Assembly (NCBI GenBank): GCA_015057635.1
Contig: SVEB01000020.1
Location: 1-64,000, forward strand
DNA from: Lachnospiraceae bacterium
GTDB taxonomy: Bacteria > Bacillota > Clostridia > Lachnospirales > Lachnospiraceae
Reading direction: 5' to 3'
DNA length: 64,000 nt
The position numbers and the translations under genes are program-made. Under the pieces are notes generated by a model. That model did not search any database. It was given only the letters and a program-made list of their open reading frames with translations, and had not been told where the DNA came from. Every line of letters starts with the position of its first letter. Within the stretch, counting starts at the first letter, position 1. Shown piece by piece: positions 34,502-43,085 of the stretch.

Positions 34502-37213
34502 ATGGAGAAATATCAGATAATCGTAAAGATTGAACAGATAAGAAAATACCTCGAGCAGGGAGATTGTATCAAGGCTGCCACTTTGGCAGCCGAGATTGAT
34601 CTGAAGAAAATAAAGAGCATGTCTGATCTAAGCGTGATTGCAGAAGCGTATTTTCAGAGCATGCAGTATAAAAAGGCGAGAAGTTTGTTTTTACAGATTT
34701 ATGAGAAAACAAGATCACGCCGTATTTTAGCACAGTTGGTGCATCTCTCCATCAAGTTAGAAGATGCTTCGGAGGCTGAGAAGTATCTTTTAGAGTATAT
34801 TAAGATTGCTCCGAATGATTTTTACCGATACATTTTCCGTTTCAGCATTGATAAGCTGTTAAAGAAACCAGATGACATACTGATCAAGGATCTGGAGGAA
34901 CTGAAAAAAGCAGAATATATGGAAAGCTGGTCTTATGAACTTGCGAAGTTGTATCATAAGACCGGTGATGAGAAGAGATGCGTGGCAGAATGCTCTGATA
35001 TTATTCTGTGGTTTGGAAGCGGAATCTATGTGGAAAAGGCGAAGGCTTTAAGGGCATATTATACAGGGGAATCAGAATCAGAAGAGACAGATTCCAATAA
35101 ACAGGAAGAGAAAACGGAAACATCTAAATCATTAGGTGCGGAAGATGTCTCCAAAATAGTAAACCTATTAAAGGCGGTCGGGGAGAAAAAGCCGGAACAG
35201 AAAGAAAAGATGGAAGAATCGGCAGAGCCGGTTATGGATATACAGGAAAACAAGTCAGAAGAAGAACCATTAAAAGATTTAGAAGAAAAGTCAGAAGGAA
35301 ATCAGACAGATGAACTGACAGAGAAACGGACAGAGAACCTGAGTGAAAATCCAAGTGAAGGCCTAAGCGAAAAGCAGAATGAGGATCAGAACGAAGATCA
35401 AGAGGATGATTTTGCTGTTTCGAAGGCGTCAGAACACTTAAAAGAGAATCAGGCTGAAAGTTTGGAAGAACAGAAGGTGATTTTAGAGGATGCAGATCAC
35501 GAAATAGAAGCAGAGGATTCGGAAGTCTTAGAGGAATATCCGGAGTATAAAGCTATGCAGGAAGCTGGCAAGGCAGAATCAGATGATAATGGATCAGATC
35601 ACCAAGAATCACAGGTTAAAGAAGCCGATGATACCGAATCTGAAGATGCAGAAGCCGAACATGCAGAATCTGAAGATGAGGAATCCGAAGAAGAAGACTG
35701 GGATTCGGAAGATGAGGATGACGAAGAGTTTGAGGATGATGAAGAATCCGACGATGATGAAGAGTGGGATGATGAGGAGTCTGAGGGAAAAGAAGAATCA
35801 GGCGATCAGCTACAGCCAGAAGATGAGGAATCTTATAGAATCAGTGCAGTCTCGGAAGAAGAAGCCCGTGCATTGGCAGATCTGTTTGATCAGGATGAGA
35901 AAGAAAAGAAAAGAAAGAAGAAAAAGAAATCCATTTTTTCTAAACTAAAGGATGCCATCCGTTCTGCAATAGAGGAAGAAGAGAATCGCAACCGAGAGGC
36001 TGAGGAAATCGAGCTAGAAGCAGAGAAGGAAGCACAATCAAACAACTTAGAGATGAAGGAAGAAATGGAATCTTCAAACACGGTTAAAGAAAGTATAGAA
36101 GAATCTTCAAACGTACAAAATGATAAGGAAGAGCTAGAGGCTGATTTAAATGAAAGCAGCATGACAGAACTTTATCAGGCAGTTCAGACAGAGTTAAAGC
36201 AAGAGCGCTTTTCGGAAGAGTGTGCGGAACAACCGGATTTTAGTGAGAAGAATCTGCAAGAGGCTTCCTTAGAAGAAACGTCTTCGGAGATGGATTCGGA
36301 AGAATCTTTAGCGGAAAGACTGGAAGAAGAAGTCCAGGAAGAAGAAACAGAGGAATGTTCAAAATCGGAGGAATTGTATGTAAGCGATAAGAGGGAATGC
36401 CTGATTTTAGATGAGGTACCGGAAGAACTTCTGATGGTGGATCGTGAAAACGCATTGTATGAAAGACTCCGTGAAAAGCAGATAAAAGCAGTGGATCTGA
36501 CAGGAGATTTTAGCAGAGTGGAATCCGTAAGAAGATCCATTATGCAGTGTCTGGAGAAAGCATTCGAGCAACCGTCAAGAAACGTGAATCTGATGATCGC
36601 AGGCGGAAATCAGATGGGCAAAAAGGCGCTTGCCAAGCTGCTTGCAAGAGATTTTCATGCACTTGGAATCAATCCATCTCCTAAAGTAGCATTAATTCAT
36701 GCACTGCGGTTAAATCGTATGAATCTTAAGGATAAGATGGCACAGCTTGCAGGCTGCATGCTGATTATTGAAGAGGCATGTGAGTTATCCGAGGAATCTA
36801 TCTTACATCTTCAGGAGATTATTGAGGATGAACGCTGTCAGTTCGGGGTTATTTTAGCAGGACAGACAGAGAAGATGGACAGGCTGTTCGCGGCACATGA
36901 TACGCTTCGAACATTATTCTATAACCGGATCTTTATACCGGAATTTACTGCTAATGATTATCTTGGATATGCGTATTCTTATTTAAACGAAAGAGATTAT
37001 CAAATCAGGGAAGATGCGCTTATGACACTTGGTGAGAATATCGATAAGATCATGAGGGCAGAGGGAACGTTAGAAGCCGTGACGAATTACTTAAAGCAGG
37101 TCATCCGTAAGGCAGAAGGGCGGAATGCTAAGAAAATAGCAGCCCTGACGGAATCAAGAGAGTATGATACCGCAGAACTGCTTGTATTAAAAGTGGAAGA
37201 TTTTATAGTTTAA
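34502..37213 (+). CDS. TPR-like / acidic linker / degenerate AAA+ (CbxX-SpoVK-like) protein
   Basis: This 903-residue protein has three parts. Residues 1-185 form helical, TPR-like repeats (EAYFQSMQYKKARSLFLQI, YELAKLYHKTGDEKRC). Residues about 187-620 are very acidic and probably disordered, with a small basic patch KKRKKKKKS near 465. Residues about 670-903 resemble the AAA+ domain of CbxX/SpoVK: a degenerate Walker A (AGGNQMGKKAL), a Walker B-like MLIIEEA, and FGVILAGQTEKMDRLF, FYNRIFIPEFTANDY. The canonical Thr/Ser after the P-loop Lys is Lys, so ATP use is doubtful. It is 61 nt downstream of the SMC gene and overlaps the convergent gene's 3' end by 11 nt. Confidence 0.75.
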   Translation: MEKYQIIVKIEQIRKYLEQGDCIKAATLAAEIDLKKIKSMSDLSVIAEAYFQSMQYKKARSLFLQIYEKTRSRRILAQLVHLSIKLEDASEAEKYLLEYIKIAPNDFYRYIFRFSIDKLLKKPDDILIKDLEELKKAEYMESWSYELAKLYHKTGDEKRCVAECSDIILWFGSGIYVEKAKALRAYYTGESESEETDSNKQEEKTETSKSLGAEDVSKIVNLLKAVGEKKPEQKEKMEESAEPVMDIQENKSEEEPLKDLEEKSEGNQTDELTEKRTENLSENPSEGLSEKQNEDQNEDQEDDFAVSKASEHLKENQAESLEEQKVILEDADHEIEAEDSEVLEEYPEYKAMQEAGKAESDDNGSDHQESQVKEADDTESEDAEAEHAESEDEESEEEDWDSEDEDDEEFEDDEESDDDEEWDDEESEGKEESGDQLQPEDEESYRISAVSEEEARALADLFDQDEKEKKRKKKKKSIFSKLKDAIRSAIEEEENRNREAEEIELEAEKEAQSNNLEMKEEMESSNTVKESIEESSNVQNDKEELEADLNESSMTELYQAVQTELKQERFSEECAEQPDFSEKNLQEASLEETSSEMDSEESLAERLEEEVQEEETEECSKSEELYVSDKRECLILDEVPEELLMVDRENALYERLREKQIKAVDLTGDFSRVESVRRSIMQCLEKAFEQPSRNVNLMIAGGNQMGKKALAKLLARDFHALGINPSPKVALIHALRLNRMNLKDKMAQLAGCMLIIEEACELSEESILHLQEIIEDERCQFGVILAGQTEKMDRLFAAHDTLRTLFYNRIFIPEFTANDYLGYAYSYLNERDYQIREDALMTLGENIDKIMRAEGTLEAVTNYLKQVIRKAEGRNAKKIAALTESREYDTAELLVLKVEDFIV

Positions 37214-37544
37214 AACGAAGGCTGATATCGGATTTAAGCCGTTGTCCGCCTTTGGATTCTACATTCTTAGATATGTACAGCAGGTAGGACTGTTCTTGAG
37301 CGTAAGGTTCTAATGGTTCCACTTCAATGGACTGGTTGACTGCATCATAGCGGATGGATGTCCTTAATGGGGAACCATCCATCTTGGTCACATAAAGATT
37401 CATATTATTAACGGTAGCAGGGTTTAAAGGAGCAGAAAACTTCACCTGCCACACGAATTTTCCTGTTTTAAATTTAAGATTCTGTTTCACTACGGTATCA
37501 TCTGTGCCGGAAAAATTTTCGATTGAAATATAATTTGAACTCAT
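37203..37544 (-). CDS. Small SbsA/Ig-like (Big_5-type) domain protein
   Basis: This 113-residue single-domain protein has the bacterial Ig-like SbsA pattern: VWQVKFSAPLNPATVNN, LYVTKMDGSPLRTS, then VEPLEPYAQEQSYLLYISKNV. These domains usually occur in surface proteins, but here there is no signal peptide, so it would stay cytosolic unless exported otherwise. ATG 37544 is chosen because AAGAGGTGA lies 6 nt upstream; the longer open frame has no support. Its 3' end overlaps the AAA+-like gene. Confidence 0.8.
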   Translation of the reverse strand: MSSNYISIENFSGTDDTVVKQNLKFKTGKFVWQVKFSAPLNPATVNNMNLYVTKMDGSPLRTSIRYDAVNQSIEVEPLEPYAQEQSYLLYISKNVESKGGQRLKSDISLRFKL

Positions 37545-37674
37545 GGTATCACCTCTTAATGTAATATAGAAATGGTGTTCTATATTACCATTATATACTA
37601 TAAAACAAAGAGGATGCAATCCATAATCTATGGATGCTTCCATGAAAATAGATAAGAAAGGTAAAGCAACACAT

Positions 37675-38256
37675 ATGGAAAAAGAACAATGGAAACCCGG
37701 GAATATGTTATATCCGCTCCCGGTTGTTATGGTAAGCTCAGCGGATAAGGAGGGAAATAGCAATATCTTTACAGCATGCTGGGCAGGGACAGTCTGTACG
37801 AATCCCCCAATGGTGTCTGTATCCATACGAAAGGAACGTCATTCTTATGGAATGATCGAAGAGACAAAAGAGTTTGTAATTAATCTGGCAACCGAGGAAC
37901 TGGCATTCGCAACCGATTACTGTGGCGTAAAGTCAGGTAGGGATGTAGATAAATTCAAGGAAATGAAGCTGACAAGATTAGATGGTGTCAATACCAATGC
38001 ACCGATGATTGGGGAATCACCGGTCAATATTGAATGCAAAGTAAGAGAAATCATCAAATTGGGCTCCCATGATATGTTTGTAGCAGATGTAGTAGCCGTT
38101 CATGTCAGCAAAGAATATATGAATGAAACCGGAAAGTTTGAACTGCATCGCAGCAAACCAATCGTATACTCTCACGGAGAATATTACGGGGTAGGAAATC
38201 TGCTTGGAACGTTCGGATATTCCGTTCGCAAGGATAAGTCAAAAAAGAAAAAATAA
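37675..38256 (+). CDS. Flavin reductase family protein (FMN-binding split barrel)
   Basis: This 193-residue FMN-binding protein has the characteristic start KPGNMLYPLPVVMVSSADKEG and NIFTACWAGTVCTNPPMVSVSI. It also has a motif EFVINLATEELAFATDYCG and SKPIVYSHGEYYGVG near the C-terminus. Family members reduce flavins or bind FMN in anaerobes, often in defence against oxygen or as flavoredoxins. The ATG at 37675 matches the family start; GAAAGG lies 13 nt upstream, a longer spacing than usual. It precedes aroK by 29 nt. Confidence 0.87.
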   Translation: MEKEQWKPGNMLYPLPVVMVSSADKEGNSNIFTACWAGTVCTNPPMVSVSIRKERHSYGMIEETKEFVINLATEELAFATDYCGVKSGRDVDKFKEMKLTRLDGVNTNAPMIGESPVNIECKVREIIKLGSHDMFVADVVAVHVSKEYMNETGKFELHRSKPIVYSHGEYYGVGNLLGTFGYSVRKDKSKKKK

Positions 38257-38285
38257 AGCAATACAAACGACGGGGGAATTTAACC

Positions 38286-38798
38286 ATGATGGAGGATAAT
38301 GTTGTATTGATTGGAATGCCGGGATCGGGAAAGAGCACAATCGGGGTTGTGCTCGCGAAGGTCTTAGGCTATCGGTTTATAGATTCTGATCTTGTGATTC
38401 AGGAGAGTGAGAAAAGGCTGTTGAAGGATATTATTGAAGAGGACGGTCTGGAGGAATTCATAAGAATCGAAGAAAGAGTGAATGCAAGTCTTGAGGCTGA
38501 AAATTCCGTGATCGCTACCGGCGGCAGCGTGATATATGGACCGGATGCAATGCGCCATTTAAGGAATATTGGAACGGTTATATATTTAAAGCTTTCTTAT
38601 GATTCCGTAAAGGAGCGCCTCGGGGATTTAGCAGAGCGGGGGGTAGTCCTAAGACCCGATCAGGATCTTTATGCACTGTATGAAGAACGATGTCCGCTTT
38701 ATGAAAAATATGCACATATCACAGTCAACTGTGAAGATATGACGATTGAACAATCTGTGAAACAGATTGTAAATCAGTTAGAAAAATGCATCTTCTAA
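38286..38798 (+). CDS. aroK: Shikimate kinase
   Basis: This 170-residue P-loop kinase phosphorylates shikimate in aromatic amino acid synthesis. Walker A is GMPGSGKST, followed by the shikimate-binding FIDSD, ATGGSV and the lid-region arginine VVLRPD. Length and motifs are normal. No other aro genes are adjacent. The upstream GGGGGAA may serve as ribosome binding site. Confidence 0.93.
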   Translation: MMEDNVVLIGMPGSGKSTIGVVLAKVLGYRFIDSDLVIQESEKRLLKDIIEEDGLEEFIRIEERVNASLEAENSVIATGGSVIYGPDAMRHLRNIGTVIYLKLSYDSVKERLGDLAERGVVLRPDQDLYALYEERCPLYEKYAHITVNCEDMTIEQSVKQIVNQLEKCIF

Positions 38799-38842
38799 CA
38801 TCGGGAAATGTTGAGAAATACTGGTTTTTTCCCAAATGGTTA

Positions 38843-38870
38843 TTTACAAATTGAATCTTTATGTTATAAT
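38843..38870 (+). promoter_or_regulatory. Promoter of murA
   Basis: TTTACA and TATAAT are separated by 16 nt. Transcription would start near 38877 and leave a leader of about 227 nt. Confidence 0.75.
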
Positions 38871-38876
38871 CAGACT

Positions 38877-39103
38877 TAGATTAAAAATTGACAAATAGGA
38901 AAAGCAGTTCATGTGCAAAAGTAACAAATAGCGGCCGCATAGGGGGTTATTGGCGAGACTTACTGTTTGCGCAGGATTTATTATGCATAAATTACGTTCA
39001 TTATATACCCTGGCAGTATGTTTCTGTCTGGGGTTCCTAAGTTTAAGGGTGAAATAACATGACATGAAAGTGACTGCGTATTTATAATAGATAGAGGTGT
39101 GCA
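38877..39103 (+). other. Long 5' leader of murA, no gene found
   Basis: The leader contains no supported coding frame. It has GC-rich pieces (GCGGCCGCATAGGGGG near 38932) and GCAGT/ACTGC complementary stretches that could fold. A TTGACA at 38890 lacks a clear -10. I do not match it to a known riboswitch. Confidence 0.45.
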
Positions 39104-40402
39104 ATGGAGCAGTATATAATTAAAGGTGGAAAAGCTTTAGCAGGAGAAGTTACCATTGGCGGAGCAAAAAATGCGGCACTAGGTATTCTTGCGGCATCAA
39201 TTATGACAGATGAGACAGTTGTAATTGAAAATCTTCCAGATGTGCGTGACATCAATGTATTATTACAGGCAATTGAAGAAATCGGAGCAAAGGTAGAACG
39301 TGTGGATCGTCATACCGCTAAGATTTCAGGCGGACAGATTTCTTTAGTAAGCATTGAATATGATTTTATCCGTAAAATCAGAGCATCTTACTACTTAATC
39401 GGTGCTCTTTTAGGTAAATATAAAACTGCAGAGGTGGCTCTGCCAGGCGGCTGTAATATCGGAAGCCGTCCAATCGATCAGCATATCAAAGGCTTTGAAG
39501 CATTAGGTGCAGATGTTAAGATTCAGCACGGCATGATTCAGGCAAATGCAAAAAAATTAGTGGGAAGTCATATTTATCTTGATATGGCCAGCGTTGGAGC
39601 AACCATTAATATTATGTTAGCTGCTACATTAGCAGAAGGACAGACAATTATTGAAAACTCTGCGAAGGAACCACATGTTGTGGATGTTGCGAATTTCCTT
39701 AATAGCATGGGTGCTAACATCAAAGGTGCGGGAACAGATGTAATCCGTATCAAAGGTGTATCCAAGCTACACGGAAGCACATACTCTATTATTCCGGATC
39801 AGATCGAAGCCGGAACCTTTATGTTCGCAGCAGCAGCAACAAAAGGTGATGTTACCGTTAAGAATGTAATTCCAAAGCACTTAGAAGCTATTACTGCAAA
39901 GTTAGTGGAAATGGGCGCAGAAGTAGAAGAATTTGATGATTCCGTACGTGTTGTAGCTACAAAACGTCTTGGACATACTCAGGTTAAGACACTTCCATAC
40001 CCAGGATATCCAACCGATATGCAGCCACAGATCACAGCTGTTCTTGCTATGTCTGAAGGCACAAGTATCGTAACAGAAAGCATCTTTGAAAATCGTTTCA
40101 AATATGTGGATGAGTTAGTGAAGATGGGGGCTTCCATTAAAGTGGAAGGCAACACAGCCATCATCGATGGTGTTAAGGAATTAACAGGTGCAATCGTATC
40201 CGCACCAGACTTAAGAGCGGGTGCAGCGCTTGTTATCGCAGGTCTTGCAGCAGAAGGCTTTACCGTTGTAGAGCAGATCGAATACATTGAACGAGGCTAT
40301 GAAAACTTCGAAGGAAAGATGCGTGAACTCGGTGCGTCCATGGAAAAGGTGGATGCGGAAGACGAGAAGGCAATCCGTAAATTCAAGTTAAAAGTAGGCT
40401 GA
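39104..40402 (+). CDS. murA: UDP-N-acetylglucosamine 1-carboxyvinyltransferase
   Basis: This 432-residue enzyme carries out the first committed step of peptidoglycan synthesis, transferring enolpyruvate from PEP to UDP-GlcNAc. The N-terminal [13 protein letters not shown] holds the catalytic Lys-Asn. The active-site loop [12 protein letters not shown] keeps the Cys that fosfomycin alkylates, so target-based resistance is not expected from this residue. Further conserved parts are GYPTDMQPQ and [19 protein letters not shown] lies upstream of the ATG. Confidence 0.97.
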   Translation: MEQYIIKGGKALAGEVTIGGAKNAALGILAASIMTDETVVIENLPDVRDINVLLQAIEEIGAKVERVDRHTAKISGGQISLVSIEYDFIRKIRASYYLIGALLGKYKTAEVALPGGCNIGSRPIDQHIKGFEALGADVKIQHGMIQANAKKLVGSHIYLDMASVGATINIMLAATLAEGQTIIENSAKEPHVVDVANFLNSMGANIKGAGTDVIRIKGVSKLHGSTYSIIPDQIEAGTFMFAAAATKGDVTVKNVIPKHLEAITAKLVEMGAEVEEFDDSVRVVATKRLGHTQVKTLPYPGYPTDMQPQITAVLAMSEGTSIVTESIFENRFKYVDELVKMGASIKVEGNTAIIDGVKELTGAIVSAPDLRAGAALVIAGLAAEGFTVVEQIEYIERGYENFEGKMRELGASMEKVDAEDEKAIRKFKLKVG

Positions 40403-40434
40403 TAAAATAGTGGCAATAAAAAGCCGCAGAATAA

Positions 40435-40477
40435 AGAGGCGGTATGGTTCGAGCAATCGAACCATACCGCCTCTTCT
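40435..40477 (+). terminator. Perfect hairpin after murA (terminator-like)
   Basis: An uninterrupted stem of about 18 bp (AGAGGCGGTATGGTTCGA with its complement) has a 4-nt loop. The following T-tract is poor (TCTATG), so termination may be partial or the hairpin may protect the 3' end. Confidence 0.7.
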
Positions 40478-40597
40478 ATGTATATATGGGTTTTCCCTAT
40501 AAGAAATGTTTTATGTATAGATTGGACTCCCTAGAAAGATCAAGATAGGAATCACCGACTTTTACAAGGGGTTTGGAGATGTGATTTCGGTCAATCA

Positions 40598-40792
40598 TCA
40601 GGATGGACCCTTTTCTTCCTCTTCTGATTCGATCACAAGCTCAGGGATGGAATAAAACTTAAGCCGGGAAATCATTTTGTCTGAGAGGCGAGAGCCTTTT
40701 GGTATGATCAGCTGATTGCTGAAGGTGTAGATATCCTCTCCGACTACCATTCCGGGAATGGCTTCATTTGTGAATAATTTGATTGTCTTCAT
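40598..40792 (-). CDS. Small protein resembling the N-terminal segment of HD-GYP phosphodiesterases
   Basis: This 64-residue protein reads GMVVGEDIYTFSNQLIIPKG and then LSDKMISRLKFYSI, the pattern that precedes the catalytic domain in many clostridial HD-GYP proteins. No HD domain follows; the frame stops after an acidic tail. AGGAG lies 7 nt upstream of the ATG, so it looks expressed. It may be a stand-alone regulatory module or a remnant. Confidence 0.7.
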   Translation of the reverse strand: MKTIKLFTNEAIPGMVVGEDIYTFSNQLIIPKGSRLSDKMISRLKFYSIPELVIESEEEEKGPS

Positions 40793-40995
40793 TCGTATCT
40801 CCTAATTTTTGCAGTTTTACTGTAAAAAAAAGTAATGTAATGGTTAAATTATATAAAAAATTACATAATAAGTCAAATGAAATGCGTCAAAATAGATAAT
40901 TCCAATATCAGTACCAGTAAGATAGTCTTGCGAAAGGAAAAGCGGAAAGATATAATGAAAGAAAATAGGAATCGGATTAAAGGAGTGGCTGGCTG

Positions 40996-41292
40996 ATGGA
41001 GTGTGAATGTGGAAACAAGAGAAAGCATCGAGAAGAAAAGGAATATAAAGATCTGATTCACCGTCTGAACCGTATCGAAGGGCAGGTAAGGGGTATAAAG
41101 AAGATGGTGGAGGACGAGTGCTACTGCTCGGATATCCTGACACAGGTATCCGCCATCCAGTCTGCGTTAAATGGCTTTAATAAAGTGCTGTTAAGCAATC
41201 ATATCAAAAGCTGTGTAGTGGATGATATACGGAACGGGAACGATGAAGTTGTGGATGATCTGTTAAAAACGCTTCAGAAGTTGATGAAATAA
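40996..41292 (+). CDS. csoR: CsoR-family metal-sensing transcriptional repressor
   Basis: This 98-residue all-helical repressor is of the CsoR/RcnR family. The copper-sensing triad is visible as Cys44, His69 and Cys73 (VSAIQSAL between them, then SNHIKSC), with the same spacing as the Cys-His-Cys triad of copper CsoR. The first helix has HRLNRIEGQVRGI. An additional Cys-rich N-terminus (ECECG) is unusual. No copA or copZ is adjacent; metK follows with its own promoter. Confidence 0.88.
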   Translation: MECECGNKRKHREEKEYKDLIHRLNRIEGQVRGIKKMVEDECYCSDILTQVSAIQSALNGFNKVLLSNHIKSCVVDDIRNGNDEVVDDLLKTLQKLMK

Positions 41293-41297
41293 AATGC

Positions 41298-41326
41298 TTG
41301 ACAAGTTAGAATAATTAGTATATTCT
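41298..41326 (+). promoter_or_regulatory. Promoter of the SAM-riboswitch/metK unit
   Basis: TTGACA and TATTCT are 17 nt apart, immediately after the csoR stop codon. The start is expected near 41333. Confidence 0.75.
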
Positions 41327-41393
41327 TAAGAAACAAGTTGTAGCACTTAGGCTGCAGCCCGCATTGAAAAATGAAAAATGATTATAAATAAAT

Positions 41394-41538
41394 CTCTTAT
41401 TCAGAGTGACGGAGAGTAAAGACTCGGTGAAGTCACGGCAACCCCCTGTGTGGAAGGTGCCAAGTTGAGCGAGAAATCGAACAATAAGAGGAGTTGATAG
41501 ATAGAATCGTCAAGTCCGCTTATTGCGGGCTTTTTTTT
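41394..41538 (+). promoter_or_regulatory. SAM-I (S-box) riboswitch with terminator, controlling metK
   Basis: P1 is formed by CTCTTATT (41394-41401) and AATAAGAG (41483-41490). Inside it the S-box core GAAGTCACGGCAACC and GGAAGGTGCCAAGTTG is recognisable. The terminator is GTCCGC-TTATT-GCGGGC plus eight T's (41514-41538). CAATAAG (41482-41488) in the 3' P1 strand is exactly complementary to CTTATTG (41519-41525) in the terminator loop and stem, giving the alternative antiterminator. High SAM should therefore stop metK transcription. Confidence 0.93.
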
Positions 41539-41592
41539 GTACTAAATTAAAGGTTTTGAGGAAAGCCTTTAAAATTGAAAGGAGAAACACAC

Positions 41593-42783
41593 ATGAACAA
41601 CAAATTATTATTTACATCCGAATCCGTAACCGAAGGACATCCAGATAAGATCTGTGATCAGATCTCAGATGCCGTATTAGATGCATTATTAGCACAGGAC
41701 CCAATGAGCCGTGTCGCTTGCGAAACTGCGATCACAACCGGTCTGGTTCTTGTAATGGGTGAAGTTACAACAAAAGGCTATGTAGATATCCAGAAAATCG
41801 TTCGTGATACTGTAAGAGAAATTGGATACGACAGAGCAAAATATGGATTCGATGCAGATACATGTGGTGTTATCGTTGCATTAGATGAACAGTCAAAAGA
41901 TATTGCGATGGGTGTTGATAAGGCATTAGAAGCAAAAGAGAATTTGATGACAGATGATGATATTGAAGCAATCGGTGCCGGAGATCAGGGTATGATGTTT
42001 GGTTATGCCACAAATGAGACAGAAGAATATATGCCATATCCAATCTCTCTTGCACACCGCCTGACAAAGCAGCTTGCAAAAGTAAGAAAAGATGGCACAT
42101 TAAGCTACCTTCGTCCGGATGGAAAGAGCCAGGTAACCGTAGAATACAACGAAGAAGGCAAGCCAATCCACTTAAATGCAGTTGTATTATCCACTCAGCA
42201 TGATCCGGATGTAACACAGGAACAGATTCATGAAGATATTAAGAAATATGTATTTGCACCAGTTCTTCCAGCTGAATTAATCGATGAAAGAACAAACTTC
42301 TTCATCAATCCAACCGGACGTTTTGTAATCGGCGGACCAAACGGCGACAGCGGTCTTACCGGACGTAAGATTATCGTAGATACTTACGGCGGATATGCTC
42401 GTCACGGCGGCGGAGCATTCTCCGGAAAGGACTGCACAAAGGTTGACCGTTCTGCAGCATATGCAGCAAGATATGTAGCAAAGAATATCGTAGCTGCCGG
42501 CCTTGCAGAGAAATGTGAAATTCAGCTTTCCTATGCAATCGGTGTTGCAAAGCCTACTTCCATCATGGTTGATACATTTGGAACAGGCAAGAAATCCAAT
42601 GAAGAACTCGTGGATATCATCCGTGCGAACTTCGATCTTCGTCCAGCAGGAATCATCAAGATGCTTGACTTAAGAAAGCCAATCTACAAACAGACTGCAG
42701 CTTATGGTCATTTCGGACGTGTTGATTTAGATCTTCCATGGGAAAGACTTGATAAAGTAGATGTATTAAAAAGCTATTTATAA
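41593..42783 (+). CDS. metK: S-adenosylmethionine synthetase
   Basis: This 396-residue enzyme makes SAM from methionine and ATP. Motifs are [20 protein letters not shown] at the start, the signature [12 protein letters not shown], and GGGAFSGKD with the phosphate-binding lysine. Length is standard. ATG 41593 has AAAGGAGA upstream. It is controlled by the SAM-I riboswitch just upstream. Confidence 0.98.
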   Translation: MNNKLLFTSESVTEGHPDKICDQISDAVLDALLAQDPMSRVACETAITTGLVLVMGEVTTKGYVDIQKIVRDTVREIGYDRAKYGFDADTCGVIVALDEQSKDIAMGVDKALEAKENLMTDDDIEAIGAGDQGMMFGYATNETEEYMPYPISLAHRLTKQLAKVRKDGTLSYLRPDGKSQVTVEYNEEGKPIHLNAVVLSTQHDPDVTQEQIHEDIKKYVFAPVLPAELIDERTNFFINPTGRFVIGGPNGDSGLTGRKIIVDTYGGYARHGGGAFSGKDCTKVDRSAAYAARYVAKNIVAAGLAEKCEIQLSYAIGVAKPTSIMVDTFGTGKKSNEELVDIIRANFDLRPAGIIKMLDLRKPIYKQTAAYGHFGRVDLDLPWERLDKVDVLKSYL

Positions 42784-42825
42784 GAATGGATAAGCCTTTT
42801 TAAAGGGCGGATTGCTTTCTTTACG

Positions 42826-42882
42826 ACTCCGGCTTTCAGAGCCTGCTTAAAATGCGGCAGGTTCTGAAAGCCGGAGTTTTTT
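42826..42882 (+). terminator. Intrinsic terminator after metK
   Basis: ACTCCGGCTTTCAGA pairs with TCTGAAAGCCGGAGT, with an inner GCCTGC stem, followed by six T's. Confidence 0.93.
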
Positions 42883-43005
42883 GATTGGTAAGGTTTAAAT
42901 GAAAGCCGAACCTGATTTTAAATACGCTTATAGGTGAATCGTGTTAGGAAAGAGACATCTTTCGTTAAATTATAAAATATTTAGATTTATCACGGATAGT
43001 TTACG

Positions 43006-43033
43006 TTTTACTTTAGAACATATATGGTATAAT
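43006..43033 (+). promoter_or_regulatory. Candidate promoter of the two-component operon
   Basis: A perfect TATAAT (43028-43033) with a preceding TTTTAC/TTTACT at 15-16 nt spacing lies about 50 nt before the histidine kinase start. Confidence 0.5.
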
Positions 43034-43085
43034 AAAGAAAAATGTGACGAACTGTTACATAATGAGCAGAATGGGAGTTATTAAT

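Noticed and set aside
37630-37674. Upstream in-frame start for the flavin reductase
   Set aside because: Neither upstream ATG has a ribosome binding site, and the family start MEKEQWKPGN is at 37675.
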